A stretch of DNA of 56,907 bases from assembly GCA_046566065.1 (NCBI GenBank), contig JBKHXK010000016.1, forward strand, positions 1-56,907, written 5' to 3'. The notes beneath the pieces were generated by a model. The model had not been told where the DNA came from. It did not search any database and worked only from the letters and a program-made list of their open reading frames with translations. A program made the translations under genes and the position numbers. Below are positions 18,984 through 26,966 of the stretch, in pieces. Source of the stretch: MB1-2 sp046566065. Lineage in GTDB: Bacteria > Actinomycetota > CADDZG01 > WHSQ01. Within the stretch, counting starts at the first letter, position 1; each line of letters begins with the position of its first letter.

Positions 18984-19012
18984 CCTCTACTTCAGGCTTA
19001 TAGTTATGTCAA
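18984..19012 (-). promoter_or_regulatory. Candidate ftsZ promoter
   Basis: The minus strand has a perfect -35 TTGACA (19012-19007), a 17-base spacer and TAGAGG (18989-18984). A second -10-like TATAAG lies at 19002-18997. It would give an ftsZ leader of about 100 bases. Separate ftsZ promoters are common in actinobacteria. Confidence 0.45.
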
Positions 19013-19067
19013 CCTGTAGTAATGGTCGAGGAATATAGCGAGAGGATGCCTATGAGTCAAGGGGCCG

Positions 19068-19095
19068 TGCGCGCGATGAAGCTCGATCGCGCGCA
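19068..19095 (-). terminator. Perfect 10-bp hairpin after ftsQ
   Basis: TGCGCGCGAT (19068-19077) pairs perfectly with 19086-19095 around an eight-base loop, 12 bases beyond the ftsQ stop. No U-run follows. It probably ends or attenuates the mraZ-to-ftsQ transcript ahead of the ftsZ promoter. Confidence 0.45.
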
Positions 19096-19107
19096 TGCGC
19101 AAGCGTC

Positions 19108-19944
19108 CTAATCGGTCGGCGACGGGGTCGGCGCAGGTGTAGGTCCGGCCGACGATGTCTCCTCCCCCGCCGCGGCTTCGGGAGAGAGCGCGGGGCTGCT
19201 GGGCACGCGCACGTCGATGTAGGTGACGCTGCGACCTTCGGCGTCCAGTTCGGCGAGGAGCACCTCCAGCACCTCGTTCTTCGCAGCCAACGATTCGGCC
19301 GCGCCGAACCGGACCTGGGTCCCCGTCTCTAGCGACAGCGTGATCCGCTCCGGCGTCGGAGCCAGGACGGCAGCGACGCGAGAGCGCACCTGCTTCGAGA
19401 GCGACCGCCATGCCGTCAGAGCCGCCTGGATCTCTTCGGCCTCGAGGCGCGCTCCCGCCTCCGGCTTTGTGATCGACGCGGCGGCCAGCACGGGTAGTTG
19501 GGCATCGGAGACGCCCTCGGTCAGGACGTTGCCATAGCCATCCAAGGTCCACCGCTCGTTGTGCAGTGACAGGATCATGACCGGCCTGCGTTCCACGATC
19601 CTCACGCGCACGGTGCCCGGGAGCTTCCGATCCACGCGTGCACGCTTCACCCAGGGCAGCTGCGCGACCTGGTCCTCGACACCACCCGGCGAGACCAACA
19701 AGAGGTTGTCCGATGAGTCCAGCCCCGCCGCCCGCGCTACATCGGCCGAGTCGACGTGTTTGGAACCCACGACCACCACTTCCCTGACCCTCAGTACCGG
19801 AGACCAGAACACGACCCACACGGACGCCGCGAACACCGCGATGCCGACAGCCGTCATCAACATCCTGCGGCGACGGCTGCGTTCGATCGCGCGCCGACGG
19901 CGCGAGATGCGTGGGTCCGTCCTCACTCGAGCAGAGCTGCTCAT
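19108..19944 (-). CDS. ftsQ: Cell division protein FtsQ/DivIB
   Basis: A 278-residue bitopic membrane protein. It has a basic cytoplasmic tail (RRRRAIERSRRRR), one transmembrane helix near 30-50, a POTRA domain (LRVREVVVVGSKHVDSADV) and the FtsQ beta domain (LPWVKRARVDRKLPGTVRVRIVERRPV). The Pro/Thr-rich tail is variable. FtsQ links FtsL/FtsB to the septal synthase in the divisome. The ATG overlaps the murB stop as ATGA. Confidence 0.93.
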   Translation of the reverse strand: MSSSARVRTDPRISRRRRAIERSRRRRMLMTAVGIAVFAASVWVVFWSPVLRVREVVVVGSKHVDSADVARAAGLDSSDNLLLVSPGGVEDQVAQLPWVKRARVDRKLPGTVRVRIVERRPVMILSLHNERWTLDGYGNVLTEGVSDAQLPVLAAASITKPEAGARLEAEEIQAALTAWRSLSKQVRSRVAAVLAPTPERITLSLETGTQVRFGAAESLAAKNEVLEVLLAELDAEGRSVTYIDVRVPSSPALSPEAAAGEETSSAGPTPAPTPSPTD

Positions 19945-20903
19945 CGTGGCGCCCCTGCCCTATCCACCGAGTCCGCGAAAGGGCCGATGAAACGCACCTC
20001 CGGCTCGAGTGCGATCCCGAAGCGCTCCATCACCCTGGCGCGTACGTCGTGCACGAGGTCGAAGACGTCCTGAGCGCTGGCCGAGTCGGAAGCCAGGAAG
20101 AAGTTCGCGTGTAGCTCGGAGACCGCGGCCCCCCCGACCCTGTGCCCCTTCAGACCGGCGGCTTCGACCAACCTCCCGGCCGAATCGCCCGGCGGGTTCT
20201 TGAACGTGCTGCCCGCGTTCTGCAGCGCGCCGGGCTGGGTGTCGGCTCGGTGCTTGCGGTAACGGTCCATCCGCTCCTTGATCGCCTCCTGATCGTCTGG
20301 ACGCAACCCGAAGGTCGCCGCGACGACGACCTCGGACGGCCCCAGATCCGAGTGCCGGTAGCTGAGCCCGAGGGCTTCGGCAGGGCGCTGTTCCAGCACG
20401 CCGGCGTGCAGATCGAAGATCTGCACCTCCACCAAGGTGTCCGATATCGAACCCTCGTGAGCCCCGGCGTTCATCCGCACGCCGCCACCTACCGAGCCCG
20501 GGATGCCCACCGTGAACTCCAGGCCGGCCAGAGACCGACGCGCAGCCCAGTTGGCAAGCAGCGGCAGCGAAGTAGCCGCCCCCGCCGCCACCCGCTCGGG
20601 ATCGTCCGAGCGGATCCAGGACATCGGCTGGGTCATCCGGATGACGACCCCGTCGAACCCCTGGTCGGAGATGACGACGTTCGAGCCGCGACCGATGACC
20701 ACGACATCCAGGGTCGCCGGGTCCACGCCCGCCTCCCGGCTGGCCGTCGTGAGTAGCGTCAGGTCTTCGGGCGAAGCCGGCTCGAACAGCACCGAAGCGG
20801 GTCCGCCGACCCGATATGTCGTGAGCACCCCCAACGCCTGATCGAACGCTACGCGGCCCTCGGCCATCGAGCGCAGCCGCTCGCCCACCTCGCGGGCGGT
20901 CAT
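19941..20903 (-). CDS. murB: UDP-N-acetylenolpyruvoylglucosamine reductase MurB
   Basis: A 320-residue FAD enzyme that reduces UDP-GlcNAc-enolpyruvate to UDP-MurNAc. FAD-binding motifs are LTTYRVGGPA, IGRGSNVVISDQGFDGVVI and GSVGGGVRMNAGAHEGS; the catalytic serine is in NAGSTFKNP and the terminal region has AAVSELHANFF. Type I/II assignment was not attempted. The ATG overlaps the murC stop (ATGA) and its own stop overlaps ftsQ. Its insertion between murC and ftsQ makes the cluster self-sufficient for this step. Confidence 0.95.
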   Translation of the reverse strand: MTAREVGERLRSMAEGRVAFDQALGVLTTYRVGGPASVLFEPASPEDLTLLTTASREAGVDPATLDVVVIGRGSNVVISDQGFDGVVIRMTQPMSWIRSDDPERVAAGAATSLPLLANWAARRSLAGLEFTVGIPGSVGGGVRMNAGAHEGSISDTLVEVQIFDLHAGVLEQRPAEALGLSYRHSDLGPSEVVVAATFGLRPDDQEAIKERMDRYRKHRADTQPGALQNAGSTFKNPPGDSAGRLVEAAGLKGHRVGGAAVSELHANFFLASDSASAQDVFDLVHDVRARVMERFGIALEPEVRFIGPFADSVDRAGAPR

Positions 20904-22276
20904 GAGGTCGACCCCGAACGCAACTCGAGCAGAAGCTCTTCACCCAACGACGTGACGTCGCCGGCACCCATCGTCAGAACGGCATCCCCGGCCCTCACGG
21001 AGCTCTTCAGGTAGGACACCAACTCGGCGCGGTGAGGAAGGTAGGCAACCGGCCGACCGGGGAGCCGAGCACAAACCGCATCGGAGATGAGCTTGCCGCT
21101 GACCCCCGGCACGGGTTCCTCTCCGGCCCCATACACATCGGTGACCACGACGCGGTCGGCGTCGGTGAAGGACGCACCGAAGTCATCTGCGAAAGCCTGG
21201 GTCCTGGAGTAGCGATGTGGCTGGAACACGGCGAGCACTCGCTCCCATCGACCGGCTCGAGCGGCGGCCAAGGTGGCCTTCACCTCGGTGGGATGGTGCG
21301 CGTAGTCGTCGATGATCGAGACCCCCGCGGCCTCGCCTCGCAGCTGGAAGCGCCGCTCGACCCCGCTGTAGGCAGCCAGTCCGGATGCGATCTGGCTGAG
21401 GGTCACCCCTACCTCCAGGCATGCCGCGGCCGCAGCCAGAGCGTTGGACACATTGTGAGTGCCGGGCACCTGCAGCGCGATCTTCTCGCCGGCGCCGTCG
21501 TAGGTCAGGCGGAAGTCGATGCCCCGCTCGCCGGGCGATGCGTCCTCGGCGGTCACGCCACCCTCGCCGAAAAGCACGACACGCCGGCCGCTGGATCGTG
21601 CTATCTCCTCCAACCTCGCATCGCCGCCGGGAACGATCACCGCACCTCCGTCCTCGGTCGAGGCGATGAAGGAGGCGAAGGCTTCCCATAGGGCCTCCAT
21701 CGACTCCCAGTGATCGACATGATCCTGTTCCACGTTAGTGACGACGGCGACGGATGGACTAAGCAACAGGAAGGAGCCGTCGCTCTCGTCCGACTCCGCG
21801 ACGGCAAGCTCTCCCGAACCGGACCGGGCGTTGGTTCCGGCATCGTTCAAGCCCGCCCCGATCAGGTAGGTGGGGTCTAGTCCAGCGCGCTCGAGGATCG
21901 TAACGATCATCGATGTGGTCGTCGTCTTCCCGTGCGTACCGGCAACGATGATGCTCTTGTGTCCCGCGAGCACGTCCGCCAACGCTTGGCCTCGCGAGAG
22001 CACCGGGATGCCGTGTTCCTGCGCGGCGAGCAGCTCGGGGTTGGACGGCCTTATCGCCGCGGAGACGACGACGACTCCCGCGCCCACGACCGCCTCTGCC
22101 TCGTGACCGACGTGAACGGTGGCACCCATGGCTTCTAACTGGATCGCAGCCCGGGACCTCTTCAGGTCAGAGCCGCTGACCTCTACTCCTCTCTCGAGGA
22201 GCACCTTCGCGATCGCCGACATCCCGGCTCCGCCGATCCCTATGAAGTGCACGCGCCCGCGTTCCAACAGGCTCAT
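20900..22276 (-). CDS. murC: UDP-N-acetylmuramate-L-alanine ligase MurC
   Basis: A 458-residue Mur ligase that adds L-Ala to UDP-MurNAc. The N-terminal UDP-binding domain starts VHFIGIGGAGMSAIAKVLLE; the ATP loop is AGTHGKTTTTSM near 110; NVEQDHVDHW and DDYAHHPTEVKATL are the usual central and C-terminal motifs. The ATG at 22276 overlaps the murG stop as ATGA. Frame continues far upstream inside murG but that is antisense-type noise of this GC-rich region. Confidence 0.97.
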   Translation of the reverse strand: MSLLERGRVHFIGIGGAGMSAIAKVLLERGVEVSGSDLKRSRAAIQLEAMGATVHVGHEAEAVVGAGVVVVSAAIRPSNPELLAAQEHGIPVLSRGQALADVLAGHKSIIVAGTHGKTTTTSMIVTILERAGLDPTYLIGAGLNDAGTNARSGSGELAVAESDESDGSFLLLSPSVAVVTNVEQDHVDHWESMEALWEAFASFIASTEDGGAVIVPGGDARLEEIARSSGRRVVLFGEGGVTAEDASPGERGIDFRLTYDGAGEKIALQVPGTHNVSNALAAAAACLEVGVTLSQIASGLAAYSGVERRFQLRGEAAGVSIIDDYAHHPTEVKATLAAARAGRWERVLAVFQPHRYSRTQAFADDFGASFTDADRVVVTDVYGAGEEPVPGVSGKLISDAVCARLPGRPVAYLPHRAELVSYLKSSVRAGDAVLTMGAGDVTSLGEELLLELRSGSTS

Positions 22277-23364
22277 CGAGCCGCCTGCCTGACGACTTCG
22301 GCGAGCCGCTCCGCCGCATCCGGGCGGCCGAGACCCTTCGCGTTGGCTGCCATGGCCTCCAGTTTGGCGTGGTCGGCCAGAAGTGGGGTGGCAATCTCGG
22401 CGATCGAGAGGGCTGTCGCAGCCGAGTCGTCGAGCACCACGGCGGCTCCGTGACGCTCGGCCACGCGCCCGTGCTTCTCCTGTTGGCGGTCTCGGTGATA
22501 GGGATACGGGACGATGATCGCGGGCAGTCCGACCACCGTGATCTCGGCCCACGTAGAGGCTCCCCCACGGCAGACGGCTAGGTCGGCCGCCGCATAGGCC
22601 TCGGTCATGTCCTCCACGAACTCGATCACCCGGTAGAGCAGCTTGCCGTCCGGCGCTCCGACGGTCGTGCGGACCTCCTCGAACGCTGCCGAGCCGGTTA
22701 TGTGCAGGACCTGGAGGTCGGCACGGTCCCTCCACAGCTCTGCCAAGCCCGCTGCCGCGCTGTTCACGCGCTGGGCACCTTGGCTCCCGCCGAAGACCAG
22801 AAGGGTTCTCCGATGCGGCTCCAGGCCGAACGCCTGCAGCGCCTGCGTTCGTCTCTGCTCGCGATCGAAGTCCACGAAGCGTCTCGCAACGGGGTTCCCG
22901 ACGAACACGCCCTTCGACCCCGCCACGGCCAGGGTCTCTTCGAAGGACACCGCCACCTTCCGAGCGAACGGCTTCGAAACGCGATGCGCTAAGCCGAACA
23001 CGATGTTCTGCTCGTGCAGGACCACAGGGATCCGCAACGAGGCCGCAGCCAGAGACGCCGGCAGACTTACGTATCCCCCCATGCCGACAACGACCTGGGG
23101 TCGCTGCGCGCGGATCAACGAACGAGCGGACATCACCGCACCCGCTGCCTTACCCGCGGTTCGGGGAAAGGACCACGGTCGCGCGCGGTCGAACCCTGCT
23201 ACCTCGATCTCATCGAGCGGGAAGCCTGCGCCGGGCACGATGCGAGCCTCGGCCCCCCTGGCCGTCCCGATGAACGAGACCTGGTCACCGACCAGCGCCT
23301 CCGCGAGTGCCACGGCGGGGTTCACGTGACCCGCCGTGCCGCCGCCAGCGATCACAACCTTCAA
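22273..23364 (-). CDS. murG: Undecaprenyl-PP-MurNAc-pentapeptide GlcNAc transferase MurG
   Basis: A 363-residue GT-B glycosyltransferase that makes lipid II from lipid I at the inner face of the membrane. GGGTAGHVNPAVALAEAL at the N-terminus, VVGMGGYVSLPASLAA, the acceptor-side HEQN, and VFGGSQGAQRVN plus CRGGASTWAEI in the UDP-GlcNAc half are all present. The start is a TTG at 23364, overlapping the ftsW stop as TTGA; a GTG two codons further in is the only close alternative. Confidence 0.95.
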   Translation of the reverse strand: MKVVIAGGGTAGHVNPAVALAEALVGDQVSFIGTARGAEARIVPGAGFPLDEIEVAGFDRARPWSFPRTAGKAAGAVMSARSLIRAQRPQVVVGMGGYVSLPASLAAASLRIPVVLHEQNIVFGLAHRVSKPFARKVAVSFEETLAVAGSKGVFVGNPVARRFVDFDREQRRTQALQAFGLEPHRRTLLVFGGSQGAQRVNSAAAGLAELWRDRADLQVLHITGSAAFEEVRTTVGAPDGKLLYRVIEFVEDMTEAYAAADLAVCRGGASTWAEITVVGLPAIIVPYPYHRDRQQEKHGRVAERHGAAVVLDDSAATALSIAEIATPLLADHAKLEAMAANAKGLGRPDAAERLAEVVRQAAR

Positions 23365-24569
23365 GTCTTCTCCGAGCGCCTCGCCTGGGCAGGTCTGCGA
23401 ACGCTTCGGCCTTGCTTGGCGATGTTCGTGAGGATCCCCATCGCGATCAGCGAGACCACCAGCGAGGAACCTCCGAACGATACGAGTGGGAGCGGAACAC
23501 CTGTGATGGGCATCGTGGCAGTCACGGCTCCCATGTTCACCATCGACTGCACGCCGATCCAGATCGTGATCCCCACCGCGACGAACATGCCGAACCGATC
23601 GCGCGCGTGGCGCGCCGTCCGGATGCCGAGGTAGACGATGAAGGCGAACAGGCCCAGGACCGTGAGGGTGCCGAGCAGGCCCATCTCTTCCCCGAGGATC
23701 GAATAGATGAAGTCGGTATGCGCGTTCGGGATGTACGACCATTTCTGACGGCTGGCACCCAGACCGACGCCGAGCCATCCACCCGAGCCCAAAGCGATCA
23801 AGGATTGGATCGTGTGATACCCGGTGTTCAAGGGGTCCGCCCAAGGATCCATGAAGGCCAAGACGCGCTCGCGCCGGTACTCGGCGCTGAGGGCCGCCGC
23901 GGCAGCTGCACCGAGGCTCAGGATGCCCATGGGAACGAGATAACGGAGCGGCGCTCCTGCCACGAACAGCATGCCGAGGCCGATCGAGCCGATGAGAAGC
24001 GTCGTCCCCATGTCCGGTTGCATCATCACGAGCAGAGCGAGGATCCCGACCACCGGAGCGAAAGGCAGCAAGGTGTGCGATAGGTCCTGCAACGTCCTCT
24101 CCTCTTTACGAGAGAAGACGTCGGCCAGAAAGAGCACCAACGCCAGCTTGGCGAGCTCTGAGGGCTGGAAGGCCAGAGGACCTGCGCCGATCCAGCGCGC
24201 GCTCCCTCCGGCGACGATCCCGACACCGGGGATCAGCACGGCCAGCAGCAGAACCCCCACCGCAGGCAGCAGTAGGTAGCCCTTCCCCTTGAGTCTCCGG
24301 TAGTCGAAGCGAGAGAAGAACACGAAGCCGGCAAGACCGATCCCCGCCCATAAGAGCTGCTTGTTGAAGAACAGGAAGGACGACCCGTAGGTCGCGAAGG
24401 AGGAGACCGAGCTCGCGGACAGGATCATGATGAGGCCGAGGAGAACCAGCGCTCCGGTCGAGACCATCAACAGCCCGGCGGGCTGGGTCCGGCGCTTGGT
24501 CGTGGCCTTCGCCTCGGAGCGCGACTTGCTCGCGGCCGCTCCCGGTAGAGCTTGACTACGCGACGCCAT
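23361..24569 (-). CDS. ftsW: Septal peptidoglycan polymerase FtsW (SEDS family)
   Basis: A 402-residue multi-pass protein with ten hydrophobic segments after a basic 30-residue N-terminus. SEDS signatures include FQPSELAKLALVLFLAD, MMQPDMGTTLLIG, TDFIYSILGEEMGLLGT and the final PLVSFGGSSLV. FtsW polymerises lipid II together with the transpeptidase FtsI, present in the same cluster. The ATG overlaps the murD 3' end by 14 bases. Confidence 0.96.
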   Translation of the reverse strand: MASRSQALPGAAASKSRSEAKATTKRRTQPAGLLMVSTGALVLLGLIMILSASSVSSFATYGSSFLFFNKQLLWAGIGLAGFVFFSRFDYRRLKGKGYLLLPAVGVLLLAVLIPGVGIVAGGSARWIGAGPLAFQPSELAKLALVLFLADVFSRKEERTLQDLSHTLLPFAPVVGILALLVMMQPDMGTTLLIGSIGLGMLFVAGAPLRYLVPMGILSLGAAAAAALSAEYRRERVLAFMDPWADPLNTGYHTIQSLIALGSGGWLGVGLGASRQKWSYIPNAHTDFIYSILGEEMGLLGTLTVLGLFAFIVYLGIRTARHARDRFGMFVAVGITIWIGVQSMVNMGAVTATMPITGVPLPLVSFGGSSLVVSLIAMGILTNIAKQGRSVRRPAQARRSEKT

Positions 24570-25926
24570 CCGACCCCTCTTTCCGTTCCTTCAGCAGCTT
24601 GCCGACCGCCCGCGCGAAGTCCTCGCCCCGCGCGACGTAGCTCTCGTACATGTCCAGGCTCGCACAAGCAGGGGAAAGCAACACGGATCCTGGGGATATA
24701 GATCTGCGGGCCGCGGCGCGCACGGCCTCGTCCATAGAGTCCACCACCTCCACGGGAACGACGTTCTCGAACAGCTTCTCTAGCTCCGAGCGCGCTTCGC
24801 CCAGCGCGATCACCGCGACCAGAGAGGGAGCCGCGGCGACGAGGGGGCCGAGATCGATGCCCTTGCTTCGCCCTCCCGCGATCAGCACCACGTCCTTCAT
24901 GCCCCGCAGCGCAGCCAGCGTCGCGTGCGGGTTGGTCGCTTTGGAATCGTCTATGTACGTGATGCCGCCCTGCTCGGCCACAACCTCGAGTCGATGAGCG
25001 AGGGGTCTGAACCCTCTGATGGCTCGGGCCACGGCCTGATGGCCGATCCCGTACTCCAAGGCAGCGCCGGCCGCAGCGATGGCGTCCTCCAGGCCGGTGT
25101 GTCCGGGCAGGGGGACATCGTCCACTTCCAGCACTACCTGATCCCGCCACACGATGTCTGCCCCGCGCCGGCCGATCCCTCCATCGGGCAACCCGTGCGC
25201 GGAGAACGGGACGACGCTGGACCTGGCGGAGGAAGCGATCTGCATCGCGTTCGCGTCGGCCAGGTTCGGAAGGAACACATCGTCCCCGTCCTGGTTCGCT
25301 ATCAGTCTCGCCTTCGCATCCCTATAGCTCTCGAACGATCCGTGCCAGTCGGTGTGATCCTCCGCGATGTTCAACAGCACCGCCGAGCGAGGCTTGAATC
25401 GCTCGGTAGCGGCCAATTGGAAGCTAGAGACCTCGAGTGCGATCGCTCCGCTCGCCGGCACGCTGGCGATCGCGTCGATCAGCGGATATCCGATGTTGCC
25501 GGCAGCAGCGGTCGGCGTCCCCGCCTCTTCCAAGATCCGCGCCAATAACGTGGTGGTCGTGGTCTTCCCATTCGTTCCCGTGATGGCGAGGAAATCGCAG
25601 CGTGCCAGGCGGTAGGCGAGCTCGACCTCGCTCCAGAGCTCGATCCCCTCGGAGCGAACCGCGCTCGCGACGGGGGAACTCGGCGGGATCCCGGGGCTGA
25701 TCACGGCCAGGTCGGCGTCCAGCCGATCGAGGTCGTGGCCCCCGATCTCCACCTCGGCCCCCAGAGCGCGCAGGTGCTGGGCCCGATCGAGGATCGCTTC
25801 GGAGGCACCACCTTCCGTCACTCGCACCTTGGCATCGAGCTCCACGAGGGCCTTGGCGGCGCTGAACCCGCTCACGCCGAGCCCGATCACCAGTACGCGC
25901 TTGCCGGCGAGCTCGCTGCCCGTCAT
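24556..25926 (-). CDS. murD: UDP-N-acetylmuramoyl-L-alanine-D-glutamate ligase MurD
   Basis: A 456-residue Mur ligase that adds D-Glu. The start is the ATG at 25926 (MTGSELAGKRVLVIGLGVSG), overlapping the mraY stop as ATGA. The ATP loop is ITGTNGKTTTTTLLA near 110, NIAEDHTDWHGSFESY follows, and YIDDSKATNPHATLAAL with VLIAGGRSKG mark the C-terminal domain. The same frame stays open much further upstream, but there it runs across mraY. Confidence 0.96.
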   Translation of the reverse strand: MTGSELAGKRVLVIGLGVSGFSAAKALVELDAKVRVTEGGASEAILDRAQHLRALGAEVEIGGHDLDRLDADLAVISPGIPPSSPVASAVRSEGIELWSEVELAYRLARCDFLAITGTNGKTTTTTLLARILEEAGTPTAAAGNIGYPLIDAIASVPASGAIALEVSSFQLAATERFKPRSAVLLNIAEDHTDWHGSFESYRDAKARLIANQDGDDVFLPNLADANAMQIASSARSSVVPFSAHGLPDGGIGRRGADIVWRDQVVLEVDDVPLPGHTGLEDAIAAAGAALEYGIGHQAVARAIRGFRPLAHRLEVVAEQGGITYIDDSKATNPHATLAALRGMKDVVLIAGGRSKGIDLGPLVAAAPSLVAVIALGEARSELEKLFENVVPVEVVDSMDEAVRAAARRSISPGSVLLSPACASLDMYESYVARGEDFARAVGKLLKERKEGSDGVA

Positions 25927-26966
25927 AACGCTCCGCCCTTGGAGATGAAGTCCGCATAGAAGAGGCCGAGACCGAACGCGGTCGACAGACCGGATATCAC
26001 CCAGAACCGCACGATGACCGTGAACTCGGCCCAGCCCGACAGTTCGAAGTGATGGTGGATCGGAGCCATGAGGAAGAGCCGCTTCCCGGTCTTCCGGAAG
26101 ACCGCCACCTGGAAGATGACCGACAGCGTCTCCACCGCGTACAGGCCGCCGAGCAGCAGGAGCAGAAGCTGCGTGTTCAACAGGATGGCGAGCACCGCCA
26201 TCGCCCCGCCGAGCATCAGCGATCCCGTGTCGCCCATGAACACCTTCGCAGGCGCCGTGTTCCACCACAGGAAGCCCGCGCACGAGCCGAACAGCGCCGA
26301 GGCGATGATCGCCAGATCGAAGGGGTCGGACCCCGTCGCGGACAGGTCGTAGAAGACCGGGTGTCGGAACTGCCAGAACGCGATGACGACGAAGGCCGCT
26401 AGAACCTGGGCGGCAGAGCCCACCGCGAGACCGTCCAGTCCATCGGTGAGGTTCACGCCGTTCGAGGACGCCGCGATCATCAGGAAGACCCAGACGAAGA
26501 AGAAGAGGCCGAGGTCGATCGCGGTCGAGCGGAAGAAGGACAGGTCGGTGCCGATCTCGACGAAGTAGACTGCGAAGAACCCGAAGACCCCGGCGATGAT
26601 CAGCTGGCCCAGGAACTTGGCTCGCTTCTGCAGGCCGAGGGAGCGCGATTTCTTGATCTTGATGATGTCGTCCAGGAAGCCTAGGAACCCCAGTGCCGCG
26701 ATCGTGCAGATGGCGAGCACGCCGCTGTCCCGGAACGGCGCGATCCCCGTCGGGCCGATGTGGCCCAGCAGATAACCGAGGATCGTTCCCGCCAGGATCA
26801 CGAGGCCACCCATCGTGGGCGTCCCCCGCTTCTCGTAGTGAGCCTTGGGGCCCTCTTCGCGGATCAACTGACCCCAGCCGCGCTTGCGGAACTGCTTGAT
26901 GGCCCAGGGCGTGCCGAAGAGCGAGAGCAGCAGACCGATCGTGCCGGCGATCAGGATATTGATCAC
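25923..26966 (-). CDS. mraY: Phospho-MurNAc-pentapeptide transferase MraY
   Basis: A 347-residue membrane enzyme that transfers phospho-MurNAc-pentapeptide to undecaprenyl phosphate, making lipid I. Ten hydrophobic segments are seen. Motifs are EKRGTPTMGG, LGFLDDIIKIKK (aspartate pair), NLTDGLDGLAVG, FMGDTGSLMLGGA and MAPIHHHFELSGWAE. The start is GTG at 26966, overlapping the murE stop as GTGA. In most bacteria murF sits exactly between these two genes; here there is no room for it. Confidence 0.97.
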   Translation of the reverse strand: MINILIAGTIGLLLSLFGTPWAIKQFRKRGWGQLIREEGPKAHYEKRGTPTMGGLVILAGTILGYLLGHIGPTGIAPFRDSGVLAICTIAALGFLGFLDDIIKIKKSRSLGLQKRAKFLGQLIIAGVFGFFAVYFVEIGTDLSFFRSTAIDLGLFFFVWVFLMIAASSNGVNLTDGLDGLAVGSAAQVLAAFVVIAFWQFRHPVFYDLSATGSDPFDLAIIASALFGSCAGFLWWNTAPAKVFMGDTGSLMLGGAMAVLAILLNTQLLLLLLGGLYAVETLSVIFQVAVFRKTGKRLFLMAPIHHHFELSGWAEFTVIVRFWVISGLSTAFGLGLFYADFISKGGAL

